Counted from the first letter of the stretch, positions 42,728-54,560 are shown. The stretch is 64,000 bases of DNA from Diphasiastrum complanatum (GCA_029204225.1 MU832586.1:1-64000); one strand, 5' to 3'. Made by a program: numbers and translations. Notes: generated from the sequence alone by a model not told the origin.

Positions 42728-45700
42728 CTGCATATTTGAAACAAAAGTTCTTATACCCCTCTTTGTACTAAAATCCTAACATCAAAACAAAATCTTCAAA
42801 ACCAGCAAAATCTTGTCTTCCGATAAATGCTGCCCATATGAAAAGTTTTCCACTAAATTTTTTTTATCAACTTTTTGAATATGTTTACTGCATAGAACCC
42901 AAGAACCGTGGGTCTTGGAAACCGTGGGGTGAACCGTACCACGGTTAATGAACCGTGGTACGGTTCCTGCAATTAATTAATTAATTAATTTTTTTTTTGC
43001 CAATTTCCCCCCAAAACCCTTCCCAATGGATCATTTCACAGTTTTTGTGCTAGAGATTGAGAGAGGGGGGTGGGGTTGGATCTTCGGCCATTTCTGCTCC
43101 GATTGATGAGAGAATAAGGCATGCTAGAGAGAGAATATGTGTCTAGTTTTGATTGTAGTTGGTTTTTTAAGATCAAAAATCATGTTTATTTCATGCCAAG
43201 AGGTCTCTTTTTAGGGTCTACACTTTTCGGATATTGGAGAGAGATTAGGACAGTCTAGAGAGAGACTGTACCGGCCTCTCTAGAGAGAGAAAATTAGGTT
43301 TTGGTCTTTGTGCTTTTTCAGATCCTAGAGAGAGATTGGGACAGTCTAGAGAGACTGTACGGGCCTAGCTAGAGAGAGAAAGTAAGGGTTTTCATTTCAC
43401 TTTACTTTTTAGAGCAAAAAAGCAGGTTTTTTACATTATGGAGGGCCTTTTGTGGAGGTTTTAGGGTTTTTTGTTTGTTTCTTTTGCTTGTTCTTGGCCA
43501 TCTTAGGGTTTAGGGTTTTGCTTGATAGGGTTCAGGGTTGGCATCCCTAGGTTCACTGCATTGCGTGGGAGCGCATATCCACTTATCCAGGACTGGTTTT
43601 CTCTGACCACACGGTAACTCATTTGTCTTTTCTTGCACTTCTTATTTCTTCACTTCCGTACTTCCTGTTTCCTATACCATCTCACACCATGCATGTTGGT
43701 GATTGCCTGAGCTATGGGGTGAGGTAGACCAAGACCCTGAGTTTGTTAGGTCTGACATTCGATCTAGGACGCGTGGATGGACATGTAGGTTCTGTCATGC
43801 TCATTTTGTCAGCACTCTCACTAGGCTGAAAGGCCATCTCCTTGATGTTGTCAAGGGTGATGGCAAATGCTTGGGCTCCCTTCCCTCCCTTGCGCACACA
43901 TGCCTGCTCAGGAGCGTAGTAGGCTCATTGACATATACGGAGCATGACGCAGGCCGATATATCACTGGATCCTGATGTATATGCAGTATTGTCATCCACC
44001 CCACAAGATCCACTAGCTCCTCGTCCACCACTACCACCACATCCTCCTCAGCCTCTTGTTCCTACTCCTCCCCCACAACCTGATGCACATCCACCACTCG
44101 TTCCTCAGCCAACTGCACCACAGCCGACTGCACCACGTCCCGCCCCTCCTTCTGCTGCATCTATTCCAGTGGGTGCGTTTCCACAGCGTCCTCTCGCGGT
44201 CACTCAGATGACTCGCCCAGTGCAAACATTCTAATTTCTTCGCTAAGTTGGCACTAGATGGTCTCTCACAGGACACCCAGGACATACCAACCACTTTCCC
44301 GCCACATTAGGATGATTTGGGCTCTGATGATGACAATGGTGATGATGGACAGCATGGTGAGGTTGGTTCTTTTGGAGCTTCTTCACCACCATCTCAACAG
44401 CCCCAGCATCCCCCGCAGCCACAACATCCCCCCGTGTCGCAGCATCCCCCTCAGCCACCTCGGGCCCAGTTTCCCCCCCTGCCACTGACATACCTCCTCC
44501 TGCTCCTCGTAGGGGTGCTTACCGCACTAGGGCATCCTCCAACAGAGGGTCTCGCACCTCCCAATATAGACAGCAGTCCATAGGGGAGTCTTGCCAACCC
44601 CATCTTGAGGCAGAGGCTCGGCATGCTTTGGCAAACATGATCTATGAGCTGAACCTGCCATTTGCCATTGCTCAGGGTGCCTGCATCTCGTGCCGCACCC
44701 ATTCCTACATCAGCGGTACCTCCTACTACATCTGTTTCCACAGCACCAGCTCAGAGGCGTCCAGGAAGGCCTCCAAGATCTGGCAGGGGGTCTTTCCAAA
44801 GAGGCAAAGGTTCTAGTCAGACAGAGGCACGTAGACCGAGAGGGAGGTCGCCAGGCTTTGGCAGAGGTGCATCTCGCCTCACTTTGTCAGGGTCACAGAT
44901 TGAGGGAGAGGTATTACATGACTTCAGTTAGGCTATGACAGAGGAGGCTGAGTCAGATGATTCTGATGATCCGGATGCCACACAGGCATCTTGAGGACAT
45001 GTTTTAGAGGTAGTCATGTTGTTCATTTATGTTCCATTCTTGTGTTTCTTTCTGGTCAGACCCCAGCCGTATGTGGCGGGTTCTATATGATAACATTATA
45101 TACAGAGCATCTCACTTGTTTTCCTTGATGGATGGCTAATTGATGTGTAATTAAATGGTTTCCTATGATAACCCCCCCCCCCCCCCCTCTCTCTCTACAC
45201 AATTCGGGTTTTTTTGGCCTTTTTTTACTTCTTCTTTGGGCTGTTTTTGGGGGTGGGAAGTAAAAAAAAAGCCATTAATTGATTCATTATTGAAATGCTA
45301 TGGTCCTCCCCAAAAGAAAGAATTAAACTCCCTCAACAATTCTGTTTTTTTTTTTGGCTTTTTTGGCCTTTTTTTGGGCTGTTTTCGGGTAGTAAAAAAT
45401 AATTAATTAATTAATTTATTATTGTACGGTTCACCACGGTTCTGGGAACCAGACTTTGTGAACCGTACGGTTCTAAGAACCATGGTGAACCGTCCAAGGT
45501 TCACGGATTCTATGGTTTACTGATGCTGATCATCATTTGCAGAAAATAAGTTATTCAATGATTTTTCTTTATCAAAATCAAAACCCCAACAACATTTTAC
45601 ACCTGCTACAAAAGCAGAATTATAATTTGCACAGCTAACTTTTCAAACCAGAGAGCAAAAAATGTTCAGTGGAAAACAACCAAGCTCGAGGGGGCAATTT

Positions 45701-48700
45701 GCAAAAAATAATGGTACGAGGAGCAAGCTACTAGCTAGTAATCTATCAAAGCGATTCTCTTCCATTTCTGATAATTTTTTGGGAAAAAGCATGCCAAGGA
45801 CATGGTATGAGCAAGGGACTCAGGGCTGCAGACGGCAGTTCCGTAGATTCTGAACAATGGTGTTCCAGAAGGCCTTGCGACCACATCGAAAGTTGGAGAG
45901 CATTTAGTTTAGAACATTCCTTCAGAAGCTAAAACTCATGCACAATGCAAGACTCAATTTAGGGCCATTGTCCTATTATGCAGTCAGAGGTTGGATGCTG
46001 ATGGCAATAGCTCAAGATCAAGGCATCAGGCATCCAGGCAGGCCACAAGGGTGGTTAGGAGATTGAGGAGCTGGGACAGTGACAGTTGGGCAGACGACAT
46101 AGAGGGTGAAAGTTGGAGGAATTTAGGTGGAAGGTGGTCAGGGGAGGCAACAGGAAACCAGAAAAGGAAGTCAAGCAGGAGGCTTTGGAGACAAGGACAA
46201 GCATGCTGGACATAGTGGTAGATGGCCAGAATAGGATGAAGTGAGAGAAGAAAGTACCAGTGAGTCGAACTGGAGTAGTTATGGGCTCGGCTTATTACAT
46301 TAAACGCGTCCTTTTATTACTTTATTTTATGCATAAGCAAGCCTTGGGCCCTTTTTATTCATGTATTGGCCTATGGCCTATTTTATTAGTCTAGTTACTC
46401 TTTTGGACATATGACTGAGGAGTGGGGACCACTTAATGGGTCACAAGGGTACTGGGACGGTGCACTATTATCTTGGACATATGACTGAGGAGTGGGGACC
46501 ACTTAATGGGTCACAAGCATACTGGGAGGGTGCACTATTATCCCTCTTGGTCAGTCTTATCCATTACTAGACTTGATTAGTTTGGTCAGTCTTATCGATT
46601 ACTTGACTTGATTAGCTTGGTCATAACCCTTCGAAGTTCCTTTTAGGGCTTCTCTATGGGTATAAATAGGGGACATTGTGATTCATTTGATAGCTTATGA
46701 TATTGATTACTCTCTTAGTCCTAATTAGGCTTCAGCTATTCATGGCTTGTAGGGCTATGGCCAAGATCTATGTGATGCATCTATGCTAGTCTCATCTGAG
46801 CAACACCTATTGCACTTTCTAGCGCCTTATTTGGAGGAGGTTTAGGCACTTTTTCATCAGCATTTGTTGCTGGTTCTTGACAATCCTTCGAAGGCTCCAT
46901 CGCCACATTTTTTAGAGCACTTTCCTCCAAGAGGGCAACCCATTTGCAGATTTGATTGTATGGAGGCTGTCCAGTGCCCTACTTGCCCACTTTTTTTTGT
47001 AGTTTTCCAGCCCATTTGCAGATCTGCTTGGTGGCTGTCCAACGCACTAATTCACCATCTTTCTCGGCCTTTTTGCAGCCTATTTGCAGATAGATGTGAT
47101 TGGAGGCTGTCCAACACCCTGATTCACTACATTTTTGGGCATTTTTACAGCCTATTTTTGGAGCTCCGATTGCTGGTTGTCCCAGCGGCCTACTTCCTCC
47201 TCTTTTTAAGCATTTTTTTCTAGCCTTGTTGCAGATCCGGTTCATTTTCTTTTTCTCTTGTGCTGGTGCTTTCTCAGTTTCATTAGAAGTATCTCTACAT
47301 CTCTACGTTCTAGCTTTTATGGCAATTTATTAGTTTTTTATTTTGAAAAAAAAAAGAATATTTTTTTTGTCTTTCTAGCTTTTAATTGTTGTCTGCTTTT
47401 TCCCATTTCCATACTTTCTGTTTTTTAATTCTTGTAGTCTTAATGAACTAATTTGTGGTGACGACAAAAGTCTGCTCCCCCAAATCTATTGTTCATTTTT
47501 TCTCCTAAAATCACATTTTTCTTGATGGCCTTTCCCGACCACACACCTCGTGAGCCTGTCAAGATTCTATGGAAGAGCTTATTCAGAAGGTTCTCCATAT
47601 CTTTCATGTCTAGATGATGTTTCCATTTAGCTTGTTACTCTTCATTCTCAGGTTGATACTTCTCTTCCTTCTCATGGTCTTGGCAAGGCCCCTATGCAGC
47701 CTCCTTTTGGAACATTTTCTTCTACATCTCTTCCTGTTGGCAACCCTTTTGATGTTCCCGCCTTTCCTCCCACTCTTACTCCTAGTTTTTATCCATTTCC
47801 TCGACCTACTGGTCGTGTTCCTCACCTTGCTCATGACTTCCGTGATAAGATCCAACTTACTACCTACTCTAGTTCCTCTAATAGGAATCTCTCAAAGAAT
47901 TGTTTTGGTAAATTGGAGAATTATTTTCGAATGTATCCAAAGTCGGATACTCAGAAGATCCAGCTTGTTGCTTTACATTTAGATAGTCGTGCTGCCACTT
48001 GGTGGCAGGTTTTTCACACTGATCTTAGATCAAAAGGGGATGCATCTTTGAGTAGCTTTTCTATGTGACTTGCGTCATGTTATGATTGATCCTCAGTGAT
48101 TGAGTCACCAGCATGAATATTTTTGTTGCCTTTCCCACCCCCATGATTTGGAGCTTTACATTGATCATTTTATGGAGCTTTCATACCTCTTTTTTAAATT
48201 ATAGCCCATTGAGCTTATTTCTCACTATATCATTGGCTTACATGGTGCTTTGCGTTATGATGTTGCTTCATTTTTCCCTACTACACTATTTAATGTTGTT
48301 TCCCTTGCTACTACTCTTCAGCATAAGTATCTTGATCTTCTTGTTCCTTTTGGTTTTTCTCACCTAGTCGCATACCTACTTCTCTTTCTTCTTCCTCTTC
48401 TATTCCTTCTGCTACCTTTGTCCCTCTTGTTTCTTCTGTTTGTCCTCCTACACCTTGTCCTGTTTATATTCGTTATTACTCTCCTACAGAGTTCGCTAAG
48501 ATTTGTGACAAGCGTCTCTGTTTTCGTTGTCAGAGTCCTGATCATATTGCTCGGGATTGCCGCCAGCCTGCTGCTACTACCACTAGGCGCCAATGTTGAT
48601 GATTCTAATGTCTATCTCCAACTATTTGATGAGCCTCCTCCTGTTCTTGATATTCCAGTTCCTTCTGAGGATATTCTTTTCCTCTCAGATCTGTGCCCCT

Positions 48701-51700
48701 CTTGTTTCTGGTACACATCCTTTGCGCTTCGAGGTTGCCAATTCCCACTCCTTTGATACTTCTCAGATGTTTCAGGGGTTGGAGTATCGCATTAAGGATT
48801 TTACCGGTCATGCAGATTTCTTTGTCATTCGTTTGGATCACCATAATTTTACCTTGGGGCAAATTGGTTTGCTTCACTCAGTGCTAATACTCTGGACCTG
48901 ACTCGGCAAACACTAAACTCTTTTACATGGCAATGTTACCCACTCACTTGTTGGTATTGATAATCCGGGAAATTCCGAATGATTATATGTAGCCTTCAAA
49001 GGCTCATTGTGCAGCTCTCCTTTATGTCCAGTGTGCTGATCCAACTACTGCCACTGCTGTTCCTCCAGATATGTCTGCTACATGATTATCTTGCTCCCTT
49101 GGAGGGGACTTTGTTTTTAAACAAGGGAGAGTTATGGACTCAGCTTATTCCATTCACCGTGACCTTTTATTACTTCATATTAAAGCAAAGCCTTGGGCCC
49201 TTTTTATTCATTATTGGCTTTTTCCAATTTTGCTATTTTGGACATATAACTGTGGAGTGGGGTTCACCTAGTGGGTCACACAACTACTGGGAGGGCGCAC
49301 TATTATCCCTCCTTACTTGACTAGTTCGTTCAGTCTTATCCATTAGAAGTTCCTTTTAGGGCTTCTCTATGGGCATAAGTAGGAGACATTGTGATTCATT
49401 TGATAGCTTATGATATTGATGAAGGGCTATGGCCAGGATAAATGTGATGCGTCTATGCTTCTTGTAAGAATTAGTCTTTGCTGCCTCATATCTGATCTTT
49501 ATGCTTCGTTGACGCTAAAATCTGTGATTCAGTTCACAACTAGACTGCAGAACAGGGACGTAGAGTTCATGCTGAATGGGTAAGAGAGGCCAATAAGATT
49601 GGACATGATAGCTTGTGATTCTTTTACAGCTTTTGATCCACAGTTAAGCTGCAGAACATGCTGCTATGTATGTTCTAGGGTAGGAACAAGCTTGAATGTC
49701 ATAAGAAGCGTCCATCATTCTTTTACAACTCCACAAGTCCCGAGATCACATAAAGGCATTCAGAACATGCTGCTCTGTGCATTCTAGGGCAGGAACATGA
49801 CTCAGAAAACTACAGAATAAAGTGCCTGAAAATTGCTTACAGCATAGAGTCGGGGTCTAAAAGCTCTAATCTTCTCAACCCACGTTCATGAACAATCTAC
49901 TGAAAAGCACCCAAAAATCTAAGATGACTATGAGAATGCACAAATTTATGTAAGAGGAAACTACCTTAGAATTGCCACATTTCTTGTGAATGAGAAAGTC
50001 AACAAGTACCTGACCCACAGTGGCATCCTTGGCATTGTTGAGGAAAGAAACTAGATTGTCTGCTGGGTGTGAGACAATGGCACAGAATACTCCTGCAATA
50101 TAACCGGCTGCAAAGCTTACTCCAAGTTGTGTAACCTTTGAACATTCGTCTTTTGGTACAGGAACAACATACTTATACAGGGCTTCCACGGTGCCCTCAA
50201 AACAAGCAAATTTCATCATTGTATCTGCCATGGGCAACATAGAGGACACTTAGTGAATCCGCAAAATCACAAATTTTTTCAAGACGGACATAATTTAGTC
50301 TTCGCTAATTTTTATACATTCTTTTCAAGTCCTGATAGATTATTCTCTGAACCAGTGTGCTTTTCATAACCGGATCTGCTCGTAGATACATTGCAGAAAA
50401 CTTAGTAACATCTCGTATGTTGTTGTCAACACATGACAGTGCCAATTAACAAATGCTACTGCAATGACCGACTGAAGAACAACTACCATGAGACCCCCAC
50501 CAATGACCTCAACAACCTTTCTCCTAGCACAAGCCAGACGCACCAAACCAAACATATGTGAATAGTAATGTACTCAGATCACCAGTTTCATAATAGCAGC
50601 AATTCTTGTACTTTGAATGAGCTGATTGAACTCCATAATGGCTTGACATTTTGTAAACCTGTACTAGCACTGCTAAACAAATCATTCTCCAAACCAAAAA
50701 GATGTCTTCTAAACACTTTAGCAAATGCAGGATGCCTTTACTGTGAAAAGATTCTTTACCACCACTTTTTCCCAAAACTTCTGCCCAACAAGGACTGAGT
50801 GTCATCCTGGCTTTCTAATCAATCAGACTTTTAAGGAGAAATTGTTGCTGATGAAGGCTAAATAGCAATATATCAGTGCAAAAGTCTAGGATAGCACCTG
50901 AATTAGTAAAAAAACCTGCAATCTTTAACTTCACATGTGCAACCCACAAAGTCTTGAACTGTCCACTCCATCATGCATGGCAAGGACTCGTTCCTAACTA
51001 ATCCCTACTCATGTCATCAATGCTTAAAGTAGATGCATGGAGATTTGTCTGAATCAGATTTTATACATTCACACAGACGAACATGCTGACCTTCCACCAT
51101 AGCAGTAACCAAACACATTTGGGTAATGAGCCAAACTTGTTCAAAACACATCTCCTTTCAAGCCCATTTGTAACGAGCTTTTGGCCCCGAAATCTCACCT
51201 ATTTGTACTGATACTCTAAGGCAATGCATGGTCCCATGCTCACTCATGTGATGGTTTTATTGTATAACAAATGCCTCCGTTTTTTGAAAACTCTAAAATA
51301 CAATAAAAATTTCAAATTTTTGGCTGATTTTTCCAAACATTTAGAATGCATTTCAAACAACATTTCATGTTTGGACATTTGAGACATTTAGTTACGCTAG
51401 CCCTCCCTCCTTCAGTTGCGTGTGTGTTAATGGCAAACTCCAAAATTGAATGACTAGCATGTCTTCGTATGTCCTGACTTTTCAGAAAACCATATGAAAT
51501 AACCAAAATACTTATTTCGCAAATGTGTGAAAAACAGTATACTCTCCTTGCCTTGTACTCTTATGTATGCCAGGTGCCTCAACCTCCACATTTACTTAGC
51601 AAAATCCCTCTTTAATCTACGATATTATGCGGCATCACAATCAACTACACCCTATCCTCAGCTTATGATAGTGAAATTGTTAGTATTTTCTTCTGTCACA

Positions 51701-53785
51701 AAAGTCAGTAGTACTATTTTGTTATTGTGCATCGCCTGGATGCTACCTACTAATTTCGACAGCAGACAACTAGTGAAAAGATAATGAATCATTCTAAAAT
51801 TGTAAAAAAGTCTGATGGTCCAACCTAAAGTACAAAAACAATCTGATTGGGGCCAAACCATGATTCCCATTTCATGTGATTCAAATAAAAGAGGGGGGCG
51901 GGGGGGGTGGGTGGGGGTGGGGGGGAACAGTTTCTGAAATCTGACTTTTTAATAAATAAGGTTTCATTAATTTCTTACATTAAATGCAAATTCAAATCAG
52001 CCAGGTCCAATTCTGAATGGCGTTGCACTAAGATTTGTTAGACTTCACACTAGGAAGAAGTAGTAGTTGCAAATTACAGAATAATGAAGTAAATTGAGAT
52101 TGAATATTTGCAAAGTTCAATAAGGACCAAAAGGAACTGAGACATTATGTAAACTTAAAGAGCTTGCACTTACAGGGAATCTGACGTCCCCAAAGAGGTA
52201 CAATGCCCTTATAGAGTCTGCAAAGAAACAAATATACTTATTAATATAATATGTGCCAAATACTTAGCTCATATTCAAATCGTATGTTCTATATTTTAAA
52301 GTACAAAAGAAGAAGAAGCACAAGATAGAGTGATCAACTACACACCCTGCAACTCCTTCGGCTGCCAAAATCTTTGGCAAGCCATCACTAAGACCATTTC
52401 CAAAGCCTGGCTGTGTCTGCACTCTAACTTTCACAGCCTCAAAGGGGCACAGAGCAATATCTGCAATAAACTCTGCCGAAGCTGAGCCTGCTAGATAGAT
52501 CAAGGTCTTGTACTTATGCGCATTCTCGGGGCCAGCCAAGTCGGAATAGTACTTCTTGAAGAATTCATAAAAACCAAACTTGCACGCTCCCTGAGCACTG
52601 TAACCTAACAAGGTAGGAGCCCATCCTTTGAAAAAGCCCTTATAACCTTGATCCTTATAGAGGACTCCAAAGCCACCGGAAATGCTTTTGTATTTTTCGG
52701 GAGCGATCTGATACAATATTACCCACAAAATAGGTTAAAAGAAATAAATCCGATCGAGGACAGCCAACAGCAATCTGAGTGGATAGAAGCCACTAAATAC
52801 GATAAATAGCAACATACCGACGAAATAGATAAAAATCTGAAAAACCCGAGAACAGCCAAGAGATCTGAGCAATCTCATCAGATAATAGCAACTAAACACG
52901 TAAAGACATTCCATACCAACGAAAACGCATAAAAAATCTGAGCAATCTGACACAACGGCACAAAATGCGTAAAAAGACTAATTTTAGGGGTGAGTAAAGT
53001 AAAGGCGATCTGATTAGAAAATAGCCATGAAATAAAAAGAAATTGAAAATCCACCTGAACAGTCGTGTAATTCGAGCAATATGATTGGATAATAACCATA
53101 AAATAGGTCTAAAAACTATATATTTAACAAAACACTCAGGTTATGTTAGCAATTTTATCAGACAATAGCCATAAATAGGTCACGACCTAGATATCTACGG
53201 AACAAGTCCAAGTCAAATAATGAGTGCAACCTCATCAGACATTAGCCACAAAGAAAAGTAAAAGTTTAAATCTACAAGAACAATAAACTAATCTGCCGTA
53301 AAGAAGAAAGAAACAGCCGCATCAATGAGAATGCACTAAGGCACAAATATCTCCAAATAAGTATCACACAAGTTCTGAAGTCCTGTTTTTTTTTGTTTCA
53401 AACCCTAACAAGGCAAAAAGTAGCACAGCACTCCTCGCACCTGCATGTTACATTTCACCAGATCCAGAGGCGTGACGGCCATGTGCGTGAGTCCGCAGCT
53501 CATGATACCTCCAAATGTGCAGGCAGCATAAAACTCAGGAGAGTAGAGTGCGATTTTCTTGCTCTCATTTGCAGAAGGGATGAAGAACTTGGATCCAGAG
53601 ACATTAGCCCTCACCGGGCTCAGATCTGCAGGCGAAGAAGAAGTAGAAGAGGAAGAAAATCTGGCATAGCCAACGGGGATGGGAGGGGCAGCGGGAGCCT
53701 GCGAAGTAACGTGGGACAAAGCTGCACCCACGATCCGGCTTGTGTAAAGATGCGAGGGGACCAAGGATTGTTCGCGGGGCGCCAT
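42599..53785 (-). CDS. PHT3: mitochondrial phosphate carrier (PHT3/MPT type), five exons
   Basis: Inner-membrane carrier importing phosphate with protons for ATP synthesis. Minus-strand exons 53785-53441, 52707-52346, 52217-52174, 50224-50010 and 42727-42599 join in phase with GT-AG ends and give 364 residues, normal for the family. Residues 1-75 form a Ser/Ala/Arg-rich N-terminus with a presumed presequence. Three carrier repeats follow, with signatures PLDLVK (106-111), PFEAVK (203-208) and PADNLV (304-309), plus the phosphate-carrier blocks SAQGACKFGFYEFFKKYYSD, YLAGSASAEFIADIALCPFE and GTLTGAQWGIYDAFKVFVGL. The start MAPREQ is preferred; an in-frame upstream Met exists at 53866. Introns are 733, 128, 1949 and 7282 bp, the last holding transposons. 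No damage is seen, so the gene is probably functional. Confidence 0.95.
43690..43975 (+). pseudogene. BED-type zinc finger of the hAT element
   Basis: PELWGEVDQDPEFVRSD, then WTCRFCHAHFVSTLTRLKGH, the BED pattern (aromatic, C-X2-C, spaced H and C/H) used by hAT transposases to bind DNA. The frame runs to 43975, but downstream homologous sequence is in another frame, so the protein is broken or spliced. Confidence 0.75.
43944..44234 (+). pseudogene. proline-rich linker ORF of the hAT element
   Basis: Roughly 40% proline (PPLPPHPPQPLVPTPPPQP), in a different frame from the BED ORF. Low complexity. It is probably the linker after the BED finger. Confidence 0.5.
44590..44995 (+). pseudogene. hAT transposase start fused to Gly/Arg tail
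   Basis: EAEARHALANMIYELNLPFA, resembling the segment where hAT transposases begin, jumps within about 50 residues to a tail with RRPGRPPRSGRGSFQRG and RRPRGRSPGFGRGAS and an acidic end EEAESDDSDDPD. The tail resembles that of the split hAT pseudogene (GRPRGSGRGG, 16240 on). This points to an internal deletion removing the transposase core. Confidence 0.6.
45523..46276. other. carrier intron 4, unassigned part
   Basis: No gene or repeat recognised between the hAT element and the gypsy-type element. Confidence 0.4.
46402..46545. repeat. 72-bp tandem duplication in LTR
   Basis: TTGGACATATGACTGAGGAG...GTGCACTATTATC occurs twice in a row with only a few differences. The homologous 3' LTR has a single copy, so the duplication occurred in this LTR or was lost in the other. 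Confidence 0.85.
46900..47225. repeat. minisatellite, about 73-bp unit, four copies
   Basis: Units built from GGCTGTCCA(A/G)(C/T)(A/G)C...CTTTTTGCAGCC(T/C)ATTTGCAGAT are repeated about four times with moderate divergence. Confidence 0.75.
47690..48600 (+). pseudogene. gypsy-type Gag with CCHC knuckle
   Basis: 47694-48068 encodes HDFRDKIQLTTYSSSSNRNL, FGKLENYFRMYPKSDTQKIQ and LDSRAATWWQVFH, a Gag core (W-W-x-x-F). After stops, the frame near 48485-48590 encodes KICDKRLCFRCQSPDHIARD followed by CRQPAA. This is a good C-X2-C-X4-H-X4-C knuckle. Protease-like sequence follows to about 48900 (FKGSLC, LDLTRQT). Confidence 0.7.
49461..50009. other. carrier intron 4, 5' end
   Basis: Contains a duplicated phrase CAGAACATGCTGCT(A/C)TGT(A/G)...TTCTAGGG(T/C)AGGAAC at about 49653 and 49759. 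No gene. Confidence 0.5.
50010..50224 (-). CDS. PHT3: phosphate carrier exon 4
   Basis: 215 bp, encoding TMMKFACFEGTVEALYKYVV to NNAKDATVGQ, including the third signature PADNLV. Ends at donor GTACTT in phase 0. Confidence 0.95.
50225..52173 (-). other. carrier intron 3
   Basis: 1.95 kb without recognisable coding sequence. The main feature is the G-tract at 51892-51926. Confidence 0.8.
51892..51926 (+). other. G-rich tract with G-quadruplex potential
   Basis: Six G runs of 3-8 bases in 35 bp, separated by single C, T or A. In the intron's template orientation it is C-rich RNA, so the quadruplex would form on the non-transcribed plus strand or be an i-motif in RNA sense. Confidence 0.7.
52174..52217 (-). 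CDS. PHT3: phosphate carrier exon 3 (44 bp)
   Basis: Micro-sized exon encoding LYKGIVPLWGRQIP between acceptor TTGCAG and donor GTAAGT. Phase fits both neighbours. Confidence 0.93.
52346..52707 (-). CDS. PHT3: phosphate carrier exon 2
   Basis: 362 bp, IAPEKYKSISGGFGVL to AAEGVA, ending in phase 2 at donor GTGTGT. Carries the second half of repeat 1 and most of repeat 2. Confidence 0.95.
52745..53180. repeat. degenerate repeats in carrier intron 1
   Basis: Phrases AATCTGAGCAATCTGA, GATAATAGCCA(T/C)(A/T)AA and AAATAGGTC recur at about 60-110 bp spacing, suggesting a decayed minisatellite. Non-coding. Confidence 0.55.
53441..53785 (-). CDS. PHT3: phosphate carrier exon 1
   Basis: 115 codons, MAPREQSLVP to KCNMQ, with presequence and first transmembrane helix (FYAACTFGGIMSCGLTH), ending at donor GTGCGA in phase 0. 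Confidence 0.93.
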
Positions 53786-54461
53786 TGACAGATCGATATT
53801 TATGGATCGCAACGGCAGCTTGCAACAAAATATGAAGAACGAACGCACGCTCACTCGCTCGCTCACTCGGTGAGAGAGCCCCGCGAAAGTGAGGAGGAGA
53901 AGCCAAGCAAAACAAGAAGAAAAGCTAACTGCGCTGCTGCTCCTGCGGTGCTACGCCGACCCTTCCTTCCTGCTTCGGGGAAACTGCTAAACTTGGTCAA
54001 ATCTGAGTGCCTCTCCCAGTTTGGCTGGATTTCTACGTCCCCCCAAATTTGGAGCGTCGACTCGACTCGTGGACTTCTTTCAACCCCTCCCCCACCCCCT
54101 CCCCCTCAGATCGGCCAGATTGGAGGAGCAAGAACATTCGAATTTAATAATAAGATTCCAACATGTACGAGGAGAGGAGCTTTCCGAATTTTCACATCAA
54201 AAGCCTAACAATAATATATATATGTTAGTAACTACTAACTAGCGTGGGTGACTTTGAAACTCGAAGATTTGGGCAGTTTCAGACGAGAGAGACTAGAGAG
54301 GAGCAAGTGCTGCCACTATGCCACTTCAGCCTCTTCCCCTTTGTGGGCCAACTCCTCACACATGACTTAGAGCACCCTGACAATCGTCACAATTCAAAAG
54401 GACTCTCTCACCTAGAGGGCACTAAAGTTTAGAGGTTCTTCGACATTGTTGCACCATGACC
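53786..54461 (-). promoter_or_regulatory. 5' flank of the carrier gene
   Basis: Upstream region including probable 5' UTR. It contains a CT/CCCCTCCC-rich block near 54080-54110 and repeated GAGCGAGTGAGCGAG wording (minus strand) near 53850-53870. No convincing TATA box at the expected distance. The promoter location is inferred from the gene start only. Confidence 0.35.
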
Positions 54462-54473
54462 CACACTAGGATG

Positions 54474-54560
54474 CTTCTTGGTTTCCAAGGGGAGGCTTGA
54501 ACCTGGGACCAAAGAAACTTTGGATGCCAAGCCAACCAACTGAGCCAACCCCGTTTTTAT
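54474..54560 (-). mobile_element. 87-bp tRNA-like retroposon (short SINE)
   Basis: Flanked by a perfect 12-bp duplication CACACTAGGATG (54462-54473 and 54561-54572). Minus strand: GGGGTTGGCTCAGTTGGTTG (A box), a hairpin CCAAAGTTTCTTTGG, and B box GGTTCAAGCCTC, ending CCAAGAAG. Same family as 19203-19295, with no poly(A) tail. Confidence 0.88.

Larger units (their letters stand above)
42891..45514 (+). mobile_element. 2.6-kb hAT element, non-autonomous, in carrier intron 4
   Basis: Flanked by a perfect 8-bp duplication GTTTACTG (42883-42890 and 45515-45522). Terminal repeats CATAGAACCCAAGAACCGTG and (reverse) CATAGAATCCGTGAACCTTG agree at 16 of 20 bases. Subterminal regions are rich in AACCGT/ACGGTT palindromes and TTAATTAA runs. 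Inside, on the plus strand, are a BED zinc finger, a Pro-rich stretch, a short transposase start and a Gly/Arg tail. The catalytic and dimerisation parts are missing. It lies 164 bp upstream of exon 5 and is antisense to the host gene. Confidence 0.92.
46277..49460 (+). mobile_element. gypsy-type element with degraded gag, in carrier intron 4
   Basis: Two direct LTR-like copies: 46277 to at least 46795, and 49130-49460. They share AGTTATGG(G/A)CTC(G/A)GCTTATT, CTTGGGCCCTTTTTATTCA, GGTCACA, GCACTATTATCCCTC, TTCCTTTTAGGGCTTCTCTA and CATTGTGATTCATTTGATAG. A purine tract ACAAGGGAG precedes the second copy. Between them is plus-strand gag with a zinc knuckle and protease scraps. RT and integrase are absent, so it is a non-autonomous or internally deleted copy. 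LTR outer limits are uncertain. Confidence 0.75.

Noticed and set aside
46857-47245. ORFs in both directions with repeated CWTASN or PICRS peptides
   Set aside because: They reflect the 73-bp minisatellite and do not resemble a protein family.
53786-53866. Upstream in-frame start at 53866 for the phosphate carrier
   Set aside because: The extra 27 residues are less typical of a presequence and the sequence has the look of a 5' UTR. MAPREQ at 53785 was preferred, though not proven.
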